From Halalkalicoccus paucihalophilus (GTDB lineage: Archaea > Halobacteriota > Halobacteria > Halobacteriales > Halalkalicoccaceae): a DNA stretch of 64,000 bases. The stretch spans positions 248,001-312,000 of the forward strand of contig NZ_LTAZ01000013.1 of the NCBI RefSeq assembly GCF_001593955.1. Direction: 5' to 3'. The notes under the pieces were generated by a model, which saw only the letters and a program-made list of their open reading frames with translations, searched no databases and had not been told where the DNA came from. Shown piece by piece: positions 17,722 to 26,280 of this stretch (position 1 is the first letter of the stretch; the number at the start of each line of letters is the position of its first letter). The translations under genes were made by a program, and so were the position numbers.

Positions 17722-19227
17722 ATGGATATCCTTGTGGGTGTCGACGCCGGTACATCACTGATCAAAGCGATCGCTATTACGCCGGCTGGAAGTGAGATAG
17801 CACTGGCTACGCGATCTCTTTCGACTGATCATCCAGAGCCCCGATGGGCCCAACAGAATATGAACACTGTCTGGGAGCAGGCCGCTGGCTGTCTTGGGGA
17901 TCTCCTCGAGCAGCTTCCACGTGATGGGACGATTCTTGGTGTGAGCATCGCAGGCCAAGGTGATGGCTGTTGGCTGATCGATAGCGATGGTGAGCCCGTT
18001 CGCGATGCTATTCTCTGGTCGGATAGTCGAGCCAGCGAGTATATCGATCAGTGGCGCACTGATGGGACGCTTGAAGAAATTGAGTACATCTGTGGGTCAG
18101 AACTCTTTCCGGGTACTGTACTCCCGCTTCTCGCGTGGTTGTCCGATGAACAGTCCCACTACCTTGAGACGGCAGCGACGCTCTTGTTCTGCAAGGATTG
18201 GCTCAGCTACAAGCTAACTGGAGAGCGAACGACGGATCTGAGCGATGCCTCGCTACCACTACTGGACATTTACGAACAGTCGTATTCGGATGCCGTCTGG
18301 GAGACAACAGGCTTAGCCGAGTACATGCACCTTCGGCCGAACCTGCAGCCGGCGGGGTCTGTTGTTGGGTCGATAACGGAACCTGCGGCAGCGAGGACTG
18401 GCATTCCAGTTGGAACGCCGGTTGTAATGGGACTGTTCGATGTCGCTGCATCCGCCATTGGATGTGGTGCCGTCTCCGAAGGTGATTCGGTTTCTTCGAT
18501 CGGGACCTCAGTGGTGAACCAATCACTGGCATCGACACCACGCGTCGATTCGACGACGATCCAGGTCGCTCTATGGGAAGACCTCTATACAGAGGCGGTT
18601 GGCTCAAATGCAGGTACTCAGAGTATCGAGTGGGTACGCAACGAGATTGTCGATAAGGGCAACGCTAGGTATTCGGATCTGGAGACGGCTGCACAATCGG
18701 TGCCGGTGGGGGCAGACGATCTTCTGTATATCCCGTATCTTAGTCCAACTGGCGAGCGAGGTCCGTTCGTCGATCCGAATGCACGAGCACAGTTGTTTGG
18801 CCTGGAACCATCGCATACGACCGCTCATATCGTTCGAGCGGTGTACGAAGGGCTTGCATTGGCACTTCGAGATTGTTACGAGGCGATTCCGAATACGGTC
18901 TCACAGCTTTACGTAACCGGTGGGCCCACTCGGTCGACGTTTTGGAATCAACTCGTCGCGGACTGCATGGGCGTCGAGATCCTCGTTCCGAATAGTGCCG
19001 AACCGACTGCAGTTGGCACAGCGGTGCTTGCAGGAGTCGGTACTGACTGCTATTCGGATCCTACAGTTGGTGCGAGTCAGGTTCTGTCGGCTCCGGATCG
19101 GTATCAGCCGACTACTGCTGTGACCGAAACGTATGATCTACTTTACGAGCAGTATGTACAGATCCGCTCACGTATGACGGAAATTTGGGCGCTTCACGCT
19201 GAGACCCGATCGCAGCTGTCTGAATGA
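17722..19227 (+). CDS. FGGY-family carbohydrate kinase
   Basis: A 501-aa cytoplasmic sugar or polyol kinase. The N-terminal actin-like domain has the phosphate-1 loop GVDAGTSLIKA (residues ~5-15) and GQGDGCWLID, with the sugar-contact region AILWSDSRASEY. The C-terminal domain has GLFDVAASAIG, SSIGTSVVNQ (phosphate-2 type) and YVTGGPTRSTFWNQLVADCMG (the adenosine FGGY signature). Relatives phosphorylate xylulose, erythritol or other ketoses and alditols; the substrate cannot be assigned. It is a single gene with its own upstream space and no sugar transporter adjacent. Confidence 0.88.
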   Translation: MDILVGVDAGTSLIKAIAITPAGSEIALATRSLSTDHPEPRWAQQNMNTVWEQAAGCLGDLLEQLPRDGTILGVSIAGQGDGCWLIDSDGEPVRDAILWSDSRASEYIDQWRTDGTLEEIEYICGSELFPGTVLPLLAWLSDEQSHYLETAATLLFCKDWLSYKLTGERTTDLSDASLPLLDIYEQSYSDAVWETTGLAEYMHLRPNLQPAGSVVGSITEPAAARTGIPVGTPVVMGLFDVAASAIGCGAVSEGDSVSSIGTSVVNQSLASTPRVDSTTIQVALWEDLYTEAVGSNAGTQSIEWVRNEIVDKGNARYSDLETAAQSVPVGADDLLYIPYLSPTGERGPFVDPNARAQLFGLEPSHTTAHIVRAVYEGLALALRDCYEAIPNTVSQLYVTGGPTRSTFWNQLVADCMGVEILVPNSAEPTAVGTAVLAGVGTDCYSDPTVGASQVLSAPDRYQPTTAVTETYDLLYEQYVQIRSRMTEIWALHAETRSQLSE

Positions 19228-19282
19228 CGATTTTGCGTCTGACACTACGAATCGGCAATATCATTTACATGAAAACAGGCGC

Positions 19283-19317
19283 AAAGTCTCGCCCTTCAGG
19301 GTGGGGTGGATTGTCAA
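19283..19317 (+). mobile_element. Degenerate IS200/IS605 right end
   Basis: AAAGTCTCGCCCTTCAGGGT then GGGGTGGATTGTCAA resembles the stem plus GAGGATGTCA terminus of the other solo ends, with an extra T in the terminal motif. It overlaps the 3' end of the next minus-strand gene. Confidence 0.35.
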
Positions 19318-20312
19318 TGTATTCTATCTGCGATCGACGAAAATGCTCGAAGTTGGTGACGTTGATCAGTGGTGGGGAACCTGACGACGAACTGTTCGAC
19401 GCCCGCTTCAATGTACTCAGCCAGCAATGATTCGACTGCCGCGGATGTTCCGAACGCACCTCGTTTCCGGATCTCTGCGTCCGAGAGCAAGCGATCAGAC
19501 TGATAGGTGACCTGATCTCCGTAGTAGTTGTAATAGAACTCGCGTGCGTCGTCAAGGGCCTCTGATTCGGAGTCAGCGATAACCACGTCGAGATAATAGC
19601 CCGGCGTGAACGTCTCGACGGGTCGGTCGGCTTCTCTGAGCAGCTCTCGAATGTGATCTAAGCCTGCAGCATACGTATCGGGTGCCATCGCGATTGGGAG
19701 CCACCCGTCGCCATGGTCAGTAAGGCGACGCCGTATCGTCCGCGGAAATCCCCGACTTGGGTCGAAGGCAGCCGATGCAACGTAGAGTGATGGCGAATGC
19801 GCCGGTTTAAATCCGATTGCCGCATTCTCCAAGTTGTACTGATCGCCGTTGTGGGTGACTGCAGTTCCCTTCCAGAGCTCGGAGATGATGGCTAGTGCTT
19901 CGTTGAGTGTCGCCCCACGCTGCTCATCGTCGATACCGAGTTGTCGCATCTCTTCGCGTTCGGGCGGTCTGACGCCTACTCCGACACCCAAGGATAAGCG
20001 ACCACCGCTTAGCTGGTCAAGCGTTGCCGTCATGTGAGCGACGTGCACTGGATGACGAAGCACCGGCAGATACACTGCAGTTCCTATTTCGATCGAATTG
20101 GTCGCTGCCGCGACGGCAGCGAGAGTGACGAGTGGCTCGAAGCGTGGTTTCGCGAGGACGCTGTCACCCACCCACGCCGAATCGTATCCGAGTGATTCGG
20201 CACGCTGGGCGAGAGCAACGATATCAGCGCTGGCGCGGGCTGTGAGTTCCGTTGTCGACGTGCTTGAAAAGACGACTCCCCGTGTCGGGAGTAAGTATCC
20301 GAATGTGGTCAC
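19314..20312 (-). CDS. LLM-class F420-dependent oxidoreductase (luciferase-like)
   Basis: A 332-aa TIM-barrel enzyme. The GTG at 20312 (MTTFGYLLPTRG) is chosen because family proteins start directly with this first strand; an ATG at 20360 would add 16 atypical residues. Hallmarks are AQRAESLGYDSAWVGDS, RHPVHVAHMTATLDQLSGGRLSLGVGVG and PYSLYVAS-like ligand segments, as in luciferase-like monooxygenases and F420-dependent reductases. The cofactor is probably F420, abundant in haloarchaea, or FMN. The substrate is unknown. The C-terminus EQFVVRFPTTDQ is the last strand of the barrel. Confidence 0.85.
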   Translation of the reverse strand: MTTFGYLLPTRGVVFSSTSTTELTARASADIVALAQRAESLGYDSAWVGDSVLAKPRFEPLVTLAAVAAATNSIEIGTAVYLPVLRHPVHVAHMTATLDQLSGGRLSLGVGVGVRPPEREEMRQLGIDDEQRGATLNEALAIISELWKGTAVTHNGDQYNLENAAIGFKPAHSPSLYVASAAFDPSRGFPRTIRRRLTDHGDGWLPIAMAPDTYAAGLDHIRELLREADRPVETFTPGYYLDVVIADSESEALDDAREFYYNYYGDQVTYQSDRLLSDAEIRKRGAFGTSAAVESLLAEYIEAGVEQFVVRFPTTDQRHQLRAFSSIADRIH

Positions 20313-20371
20313 GCTGATCTTATCGAAATTGAGAACGGCGATCTTAATAACTGTGCACATACCACATTTCT

Positions 20372-20442
20372 CGCTTGCTGTCGTCGTTCGCTCCGTGCTT
20401 GGCTTGAGGCTTCGCTGGGAACGGGATTTCCTGTTTCTACAA
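20372..20442 (-). mobile_element. Weak remnant of an IS200/IS605 right end
   Basis: TCGTTCGCTCCGTG, GGCTTGAGGCTTCGC and GGGATTTCCTGTTTCTAC appear in the same order as CGTTCGCTCC...GGGCTTCCTGTTTCCAC in the tnpB element's right end at ~11355-11390. The terminal motif is lost. Confidence 0.35.
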
Positions 20443-20446
20443 CGTT

Positions 20447-20467
20447 GTCAGACTCAAAGAGTCTGAC
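20447..20467 (-). terminator. GTCAGACTC-AAA-GAGTCTGAC hairpin
   Basis: A perfect 9-bp stem with a 3-nt loop lies 95 nt beyond the 3' end of the minus-strand potassium channel gene, so it is a candidate transcription-end structure; an operator for the divergent side is less likely. Confidence 0.4.
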
Positions 20468-20561
20468 AGTCAATCAGATATCTCTGGAATCTAATGAACG
20501 CATTTTGCAAGCTACTCTATGCGAGACTGCCTGCAGACGGCACGGCGAAAATCGATCGCGT

Positions 20562-21665
20562 TCAGCTATCATGCCCACCGAGGGCAGCATCAACGGTCGC
20601 TGCCCCGAGTATCATCTGCGGATCGATGACTACGTCGACACCGAGTCCTTCGAGCGTCTCAACATCGGCTTCATGACTCACAGCGACTAGGTGTACTGAC
20701 TCCACTCTGTCCCGGACAGCACGGATGATATTCGGTGTGTCCTCCGGTCCTGTGACGACTACAACGGCTGTCGCATCTTCGATACCGGCTCGTTCGAGTA
20801 GCCTTCCGTTCGTGGGGTCACCGGTAATGACTTCGGCATCGATATCGGATTGCTCGACAGCGGCTGTGTTCTCAGTGATAATCGTGAACGACGTCCGTTC
20901 GGAGAACTCGTTGACGATCGGCGCTGCGAGGTCACCGTATCCGAGAACAACGACGTGATTCGAACGAGCAGTGGCTTGTGAGGACTCGTTGTGCACACCT
21001 TTCGAGAGCTGTGCCCTGAGAATGGGACTGAATACGGAGCCGGCGGTCGCGGCGATCGTTGCAGGGCCGAGAACGACGAGGGATGTCACAAACAGTCGAG
21101 CTTCCTCCGTCAATGGATGAATATCACCGTAGCCGACCGTCGTTGCCGTAATGAGGGTGAAATACAACGCGTCGAGAACCGTTTCGACGTCGTCGAACCC
21201 GGCCCGTAGCGCATAGGTCCCGGCAGTCCCATAGCAGACGACGCCAACGATAGCCGCCAGTGCGCCCAGTTGCGTATCGCTTATCGAGATCTGACGCGTG
21301 AATCGATCACTCGTGAGCGTGAGTACGATGAGTCCACCGACCGAAAGGACGGCGAGCGGGATCGAGAGGAGCCGTAACTGGACGATGCCGTGAACTGCCG
21401 CGAGAAAGATGAGCACTCCGGCGACGAGGTAGGCGAACCGATAGCCCCGCTGCATCCCCCACGCTGTAACAAGCAACGCAAATCCGAGGACTGTCCCGCT
21501 GAACCCCGCGATTGACCCGATAGTACCGAGAAATCCGGACACGCCAACGACTGGTTCGGTTATAATGGCTATCACGCCCGTTGCGATCGAGACGAACGCG
21601 ATCGCAACGACGCTCTCGATCGCCACACTCTTTCCCGGCTTGTAGGCATGCAGATAATCGAGCAT
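20562..21665 (-). CDS. Potassium channel with C-terminal TrkA/RCK NAD-binding domain
   Basis: A 367-aa protein from the ATG at 21665 (MLDYLHAYKPGKSVAIESV). Several membrane segments (residues ~15-205) precede a pore loop with the selectivity filter TTVGYGD, followed by the last TM. The cytoplasmic part is an RCK_N Rossmann domain starting HVVVLGYGDLAAPIVNEF (GxGxxA-like) with GDPTNGRLLERAGIEDATAVVV, typical of K+ channel and TrkA gating domains. RCK_C is absent, so this is the short form. It probably conducts K+ and is gated by nucleotide or ligand. The N-terminal membrane part is longer than a two-TM channel and resembles voltage-sensor-like helices without clear Arg repeats. Confidence 0.88.
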   Translation of the reverse strand: MLDYLHAYKPGKSVAIESVVAIAFVSIATGVIAIITEPVVGVSGFLGTIGSIAGFSGTVLGFALLVTAWGMQRGYRFAYLVAGVLIFLAAVHGIVQLRLLSIPLAVLSVGGLIVLTLTSDRFTRQISISDTQLGALAAIVGVVCYGTAGTYALRAGFDDVETVLDALYFTLITATTVGYGDIHPLTEEARLFVTSLVVLGPATIAATAGSVFSPILRAQLSKGVHNESSQATARSNHVVVLGYGDLAAPIVNEFSERTSFTIITENTAAVEQSDIDAEVITGDPTNGRLLERAGIEDATAVVVVTGPEDTPNIIRAVRDRVESVHLVAVSHEADVETLEGLGVDVVIDPQMILGAATVDAALGGHDS

Positions 21666-22006
21666 ACCCCATCCACCATCCCGACAGTAATAAACGTCAA
21701 TCAAAAAATACAATGCGTTCTCGGATACGGTTTCCTCCGATACGGAGGTGAGGGACGCATGGTTCCAATCTGGAGAGCGCTCACAGGGCGGTCAGCCCTC
21801 TTTGTGGATAGTGCAGCCGACTTCGCGAACGTGCTTGCGGCCTAGCTCGGAGAAACATCCAACTGGCACCAAGATGATGTCTGGCTATCTGATGAGGCAG
21901 TTTACGGATCTACTTCCGATTCAAATTTCAGCTCTCTCATATCGGGCTTCTCATAAACCGTGGAATTGATATCAACCGACAACGGACGCGCCGACGGGAC
22001 CACGCT

Positions 22007-22440
22007 ATGAACGCCGTTGCCCGCGACCTCGTAGAACGCCTCTACGACGACGGTGTTTCGACAGTGTAGGTCGGGGATTTAACTGACGTTCTCGAATCGA
22101 ATTGATCGGTTCGGGCGAACGCGAAAACGCACAACTTCTGGGCGTTCCGGGCGTTCATCAACCGTCTCGCCTGCGTTTGCGAGGAACATGGTACCGTCCT
22201 CGAAGCGCGGTCGGAAGCGTGGACCTCGCAGGAGTGTCCCGACTGTGGGGCGTGAGAGCCGACTGTGCGCCACGAGGATACGTTGACGTGGCCCTGCGGT
22301 CGAGGGGCACGCGGACCTCACGGCGTCAGAGACGTTCTTACAACGCGAAACAAGCGGCGGAGACGGGCTGATGGCACGGTCTTCGCGGTTCAAGTGGGAC
22401 AATCGTTCATGGTCAGCGTCATCATGCGCTTGTCTCAATG
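22007..22440 (+). pseudogene. Decayed tnpB fragment
   Basis: The frame from 22007 reads [20 protein letters not shown], stop, VGDLTDVLE, stop, then [20 protein letters not shown] and [15 protein letters not shown], a TnpB C-terminal half with the first zinc-ribbon Cys pair. A further stop and a frameshift precede FLQRETS and a FKWDNRSWSAS tail. At least three stops and one shift make it clearly dead. It is a different tnpB lineage from the one at 11332. It is followed by its right end (to 22530). The stretch 21714-22006 upstream holds no recognisable gene. Confidence 0.8.
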
Positions 22441-22486
22441 AATAGCGTGAGAACCCGCACGTTGCCTCCGTGGGTCGGTAGCTGAA

Positions 22487-22530
22487 CCCCAACGGAGGAA
22501 TCTCGCCCCTTTAGCGGCGAGAGGATGTCA
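22487..22530 (+). mobile_element. IS200/IS605 right end belonging to the decayed tnpB
   Basis: GGAGGAATCTCGCCCC-TTTA-GCGGCGAGAGGATGTCA shows the same stem-loop and GAGGATGTCA terminus as the solo ends at 1233, 6546 and 9830; here it still follows a tnpB remnant, which identifies what those solo ends come from. Confidence 0.65.
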
Positions 22531-22670
22531 AAGATGCTTTGGGTACGCTGGTACCGGATAGAGTCCAAGAGGTTAGAAACCGAGTAAGCTACCACGCCCT
22601 TTAGGATGTGGCAGTCCCCCACAATGAGATGTCAACCAACCCTTGGCGGCGACTAGGTAAAAAGGTGGGT

Positions 22671-23189
22671 CTATACACTGTGTTGAGGAATTCCGACTGT
22701 TCGATGGAGCACGTAGCCAAGGGTGATTCCATAAATCCAGTGGGAAACAAGCGAAATGATAATAAAGAGCCCAACAGTCAGAAGACCCCCAGTGGGCCAG
22801 AATGCGAAAAGAAACCCGACCCACGTGATGGATGCAAACGTCATCCCTCGAAGGTAGCGCGGTTCCTCGGGGGGCAGGAACGCCCCTGCGATGAGAAAGA
22901 GTACTGGTAAAATAGTGGCTCCACCAACGACGAACAGCACGATACCGACTGCCAACGACGGTTCAAACCCTAGATATCCTCCGAACTGTGCGAATTCAAT
23001 AATAGATTCGGTTTGGAATATGTTGAAGACTATCGGTACGCCTCCGAGAAGAGGGAGCATCAATAGCATCCCCAAGAGTCCCCCACCCATCGCGATGGCA
23101 ATAACGCGAAATGTAATGAGGAGCCCTGCCTCATCTAAGGCCGGTTCCTCGCCTGTAATCGTGCTTTTCGGATTTGGTTCTTTACTCAT
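22671..23189 (-). CDS. Four-TM haloarchaeal membrane protein of unknown function
   Basis: A 172-aa integral membrane protein. A polar N-terminus (MSKEPNPKSTITGEEPALDE) is followed by about four hydrophobic segments: FRVIAIAMGGGLLGMLLMLP, LAVGIVLFVVGGATILPVLF, ASITWVGFLFAFWPTGG and VGLFIIISLVSHWIYGITLG. The short motif PPEEPRYLRGM sits between TM2 and TM3. The layout resembles DUF6789-type membrane proteins found near respiratory genes, but I am not certain of the family. It has no operon partner. Confidence 0.65.
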   Translation of the reverse strand: MSKEPNPKSTITGEEPALDEAGLLITFRVIAIAMGGGLLGMLLMLPLLGGVPIVFNIFQTESIIEFAQFGGYLGFEPSLAVGIVLFVVGGATILPVLFLIAGAFLPPEEPRYLRGMTFASITWVGFLFAFWPTGGLLTVGLFIIISLVSHWIYGITLGYVLHRTVGIPQHSV

Positions 23190-23538
23190 TGATCTTCTTA
23201 GAACGGTTAGAGTTCAATCATGTTAAATGTTAACGTTTATCTCACACCATAATCTGTCGGTATTAGACGAGAATTTTAGCCCACTCAGTGAATTATCTCT
23301 CTAATAGTGATCGAACCAGCGAGAACAGAGATCTCTGTGAGACTACTGATATTCAACCTAGTCAAATATCTTTCTTATTGTCGCCTTCATCGAGCGAGAA
23401 TTGGAGATAATAAAAAGGACCAAACTCGAGAGGTGGACTACTCTACCACTGGGGAATCGTCGTGAGGGGAGTGAGCGGTGGAGAAAAACCCATCAGACTA
23501 CCGTCACCTCTATCGTTGGTGGCGTCGTAAAAGCTGGT
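23190..23538. other. Intergenic region, nothing recognised
   Basis: About 350 bp, AT-rich, between a minus-strand gene and a plus-strand gene; presumably holds both promoters. ATGTTAAATGTTAACG (~23220-23236) is a partial GTTAAC palindrome near the membrane-protein start. No coding signal is seen. Confidence 0.5.
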
Positions 23539-24393
23539 ATGACAACAGCGACCGTGTGTCTCTCGATTCACTTCGATGCGGTATCAACGTGGCTGTGGTC
23601 GTACGATTCATGGAACATGCCAACAAGACACTCTCGTGGGGTCTACGGTGCGGACGTCGGGGCTCCCCGTCTACTCGAACTCTTCGATCAGTACACAGTT
23701 CCATCAACATGGTGCATCCCAGGTCACACAATCGAAAGCTTCCCAGAGGTCTGTGAGGAGGTCTACGCCCAAGGACACGGCGTTCAGCACCACGGATGGA
23801 CACATAGGGGGCCCTCAACGTACGAGAGCAAGGATGCAGAAAAACGGGACATCGAACGAGGTATCGAGTCCATTCGCGACCTCACTGGCGTGAAACCGAG
23901 TGGGTACGCGTCACCGGCCTGGGATTTCTCCGAACATACGCTTGATATCCTCCAAGAGCTGGGTTTCGAGTGGGATTCGAGTGTCATGGCAGCAGATTTT
24001 CGACCGCATTATCTCTATGGAGGGTGGGCAGCCCCCGAAGACGGCCCGTATCAGCGTGGTGAACCAACGGACATCGTCGAACTACCAGTGTCGTGGGAAC
24101 GTGATGATTTCCCTCCGTTTACGTATACATGGTCCCGACCGCACCGGATGGGATACGTCTCGGAAGACACGATCTTTCAGAAGTGGTACGACCAATTCGA
24201 CTGGATGTACGACAATGTTGAGGATGGTGTGTTCGTGTTGACGTTGCATCCGCAGGTAATCGGTCAATCGCATCGACTGATGCGACTTGAAGCGTTCGTT
24301 CAACACGTACAATCGAAGTCCGGGACGAGGTTCGAAAAGATGGAGACCGTTGCAACCGAATTTCGCAACGCAACCCCTCAGAAAACGGACTGA
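23539..24393 (+). CDS. Polysaccharide deacetylase (NodB-like) family protein
   Basis: A 284-aa protein from the ATG at 23539 (MTTATVCLSIHFDAVSTWLW); a frame open to 23401 has only atypical residues. The NodB fold is seen in CLSIHFD (motif 1), GHGVQHHGWTHRGP (motif 2, H-x3-H zinc ligands) and PSGYASPAWDFSEHTLDIL (motif 3). In motif 1 the usual 'TFDDD' is reduced to HFDA, similar to PuuE/allantoinase-like and other non-chitin members. FVLTLHPQVIGQSHRLMRLE near the C-terminus carries the conserved catalytic-region His. It is soluble with no signal peptide, so it may act on a small amide such as a purine-degradation product rather than on a polysaccharide. Confidence 0.85.
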   Translation: MTTATVCLSIHFDAVSTWLWSYDSWNMPTRHSRGVYGADVGAPRLLELFDQYTVPSTWCIPGHTIESFPEVCEEVYAQGHGVQHHGWTHRGPSTYESKDAEKRDIERGIESIRDLTGVKPSGYASPAWDFSEHTLDILQELGFEWDSSVMAADFRPHYLYGGWAAPEDGPYQRGEPTDIVELPVSWERDDFPPFTYTWSRPHRMGYVSEDTIFQKWYDQFDWMYDNVEDGVFVLTLHPQVIGQSHRLMRLEAFVQHVQSKSGTRFEKMETVATEFRNATPQKTD

Positions 24394-24445
24394 ACGCCGA
24401 ACTTCCGGCTCTTCGCCGCGAAACGATATCGGAATGACGTCGTCA

Positions 24446-24590
24446 ACTACCCCGCTCTGAACGCCTTCGGCGTCATCAAAACGCTCGGCGTTCTGAGTGG
24501 CTAACGAGACGCTTCGCGTCGTGAACGCTGTATCCCCTCCTACTCGCGCCTTCGGCACTCGTCAAGGAAGGGGGCTTAGCGCCTGCAATT
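24446..24590 (-). mobile_element. Compact non-autonomous IS200/IS605 derivative (MITE/PATE)
   Basis: On the minus strand a left end (~24590-24525: GGCGCTAAGCCCCCTTCC...GGCGCGAGTAGGAGGGGATACAGC) is joined directly to a right end (~24520-24446: nested GAACGCC/GCGTT hairpins, then GAGCGGGGTAGTTGAC). The left end matches that of the tnpB element at 12785-12855 and the right end matches 9507-9580. All internal coding DNA is missing, so it can only be moved by a transposase in trans. Confidence 0.65.
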
Positions 24591-24960
24591 AGCTAATTCG
24601 CGATGTCTGCGTGTCGAGATTGTGTAGTCGTGGGCCGAATACCGCGTTGATAACGGCGTTTGAGTGCTTCGACGATGAGTTGAATTTGGTCTATAGCCGA
24701 GAGTTTATATTCTATCCAACAAGCCTCGAGGCATCCGCGCTGTGTCTTCTGTGAAACAGGGCAGTTCGCCGTGATCGAACTAAAACGAAATCGAGCTAAT
24801 GAGACCACTGCTATCATAACTACAAAGTTACAATACCAATAAAAGAAAATAAAACTATCATATAACTACAGTTATCTATAATAAGATGGAATTAACACCT
24901 TTAATAGATGTACAGTATTCAAGAAGAGAATCAACGACCCCCTAGAAAATACCACCAGCG
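24591..24960. other. AT-rich intergenic region with two similar palindromes
   Basis: No gene is supported; a 74-codon minus-strand frame (24593-24817) has no recognisable features. ATAACTACAAAGTTA (~24816-24830) and the palindrome ATAACTACAGTTAT (24862-24875) are preceded by matching TATCAT sequences and lie 46 bp apart, 85-145 nt upstream of the protease operon. They could be operator copies. Confidence 0.4.
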
Positions 24961-26280
24961 ATGAAACGAAGACTATTCCTGAAGACAACAGCAGCATCGT
25001 TCGGGCTGGCGACCGTTGGGATGGCAAGCGCCCAACCAGACCGAGACAAATATCGACCAGGTGGGCCAAAGCTCGGCAGTTCAAAATCGATCAATCTGAA
25101 TGCGTTCCATACGAACGAAGAACTCACGAAAGAACTGGAAACCATAGATCGGAAAAGTGACCGTGTCTCCCTGGAAGAGATCGGCCGCTCGGCTGGACGC
25201 AATGATCCAATCTGGGAAGTCCAGGTTGGTAACGGCGATACAAAGGTCCATCTTATTACACAGATCCACGGAGACGAGGCGATTGGAACTGAGGTAGCGC
25301 TCAAAGTAATCAAGAGCCTCGGTATGAGCAACTCACGGCAGGCCAATCACATCCTCGATAACCTTTCGTTCACCATCATTCCACGGGTCAATCCCGATGG
25401 TGCGATGTACCATTATGACTTCGACGGTGATGGCGATGCCGAGTGGGTTGGTCGTCGTCAGAATACTCAATCCTGGGCGGAGGGAGAGTCGGAATATCGG
25501 CCATATTATTATTCTACCTCTCCCGGTGGCGATCCAGGCTACGACATGAACCGTGATTTCAATATCCGACCACCGTCAGAGTTCAACCCGCGAACGGACG
25601 ACAAAGAGGAGTGGTGGTCCGATGAGCAATATCTGGATATGCCGTATGAGGGATATACGCTCTTCGGGAGTGGCCTGCGGTTAGCGCCTGAAGTTAGGGC
25701 CGTCACAGAATCGTTTATCGACGCTGATCCCGATTACGCGATTACGCATCATCACAAGGGCGGGAACCTCTATCCAGACACTGGTGATGAGAACAAACCT
25801 GCCAAACAGACTCTCATGAGCGTGATGGCAGCCTACGGCGAGGATTACCTCGAGCGTTCACCGTTCTATCCCGCAACTCATGAGCCCGTCACAGAGGCTG
25901 TCAACCCATTCCTTGATTATGAAACGAGTACACGCTCGATCAAGCTGAACTCGCTAGTGATTGACGCACTGGCTCAGCGGGGTAACAGTATCTTCGACAG
26001 TATCACCCGATATGGCTACTACCCACTATGGGGGTCGTACCTTGACAGCTTGAGTCCTAATATCGCCAACGATGGCGATAGCGTCGCAGGAATGCTCTAC
26101 GAAGTCGCCTATCAGACCGACGATCTCGGTCAGAAAGGCCTTGGTCGACAGATGGAACTCACGAAAGTCGGGTTCCTCGAATCGTTCGACGCACTCGCCG
26201 ACGATCCCGAACTGGCGGATTACAGCGTTGAGACGTACTTTGATACCCCATTGTACGGAGAGGGGATCCAATCACGATGA
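24961..26280 (+). CDS. Exported M14 zinc carboxypeptidase
   Basis: A 439-aa protein with an N-terminal signal MKRRLFLKTTAASFGLATVG of twin-arginine character, ending near ASA (residue ~24). The M14 fold is shown by zinc ligands His103 and Glu106 in QIHGDEAIGTE, the substrate-binding FTIIPRVNPDGAMYHY and YDMNRDFN (N-R typical of the family), and a His cluster HHHKGGNLYPD at 263-265, one of which is the third zinc ligand. It acts outside the cell, removing C-terminal residues from peptides. Its stop overlaps the start of the subtilase gene (ATGA), so the two proteases form an operon for external protein degradation. Confidence 0.9.
   Translation: MKRRLFLKTTAASFGLATVGMASAQPDRDKYRPGGPKLGSSKSINLNAFHTNEELTKELETIDRKSDRVSLEEIGRSAGRNDPIWEVQVGNGDTKVHLITQIHGDEAIGTEVALKVIKSLGMSNSRQANHILDNLSFTIIPRVNPDGAMYHYDFDGDGDAEWVGRRQNTQSWAEGESEYRPYYYSTSPGGDPGYDMNRDFNIRPPSEFNPRTDDKEEWWSDEQYLDMPYEGYTLFGSGLRLAPEVRAVTESFIDADPDYAITHHHKGGNLYPDTGDENKPAKQTLMSVMAAYGEDYLERSPFYPATHEPVTEAVNPFLDYETSTRSIKLNSLVIDALAQRGNSIFDSITRYGYYPLWGSYLDSLSPNIANDGDSVAGMLYEVAYQTDDLGQKGLGRQMELTKVGFLESFDALADDPELADYSVETYFDTPLYGEGIQSR

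Noticed and set aside
24593-24817. 74-codon minus-strand frame beside the MITE-like element
   Set aside because: No domain, no promoter context and it ends at the edge of the element; possibly old coding debris but not supportable.
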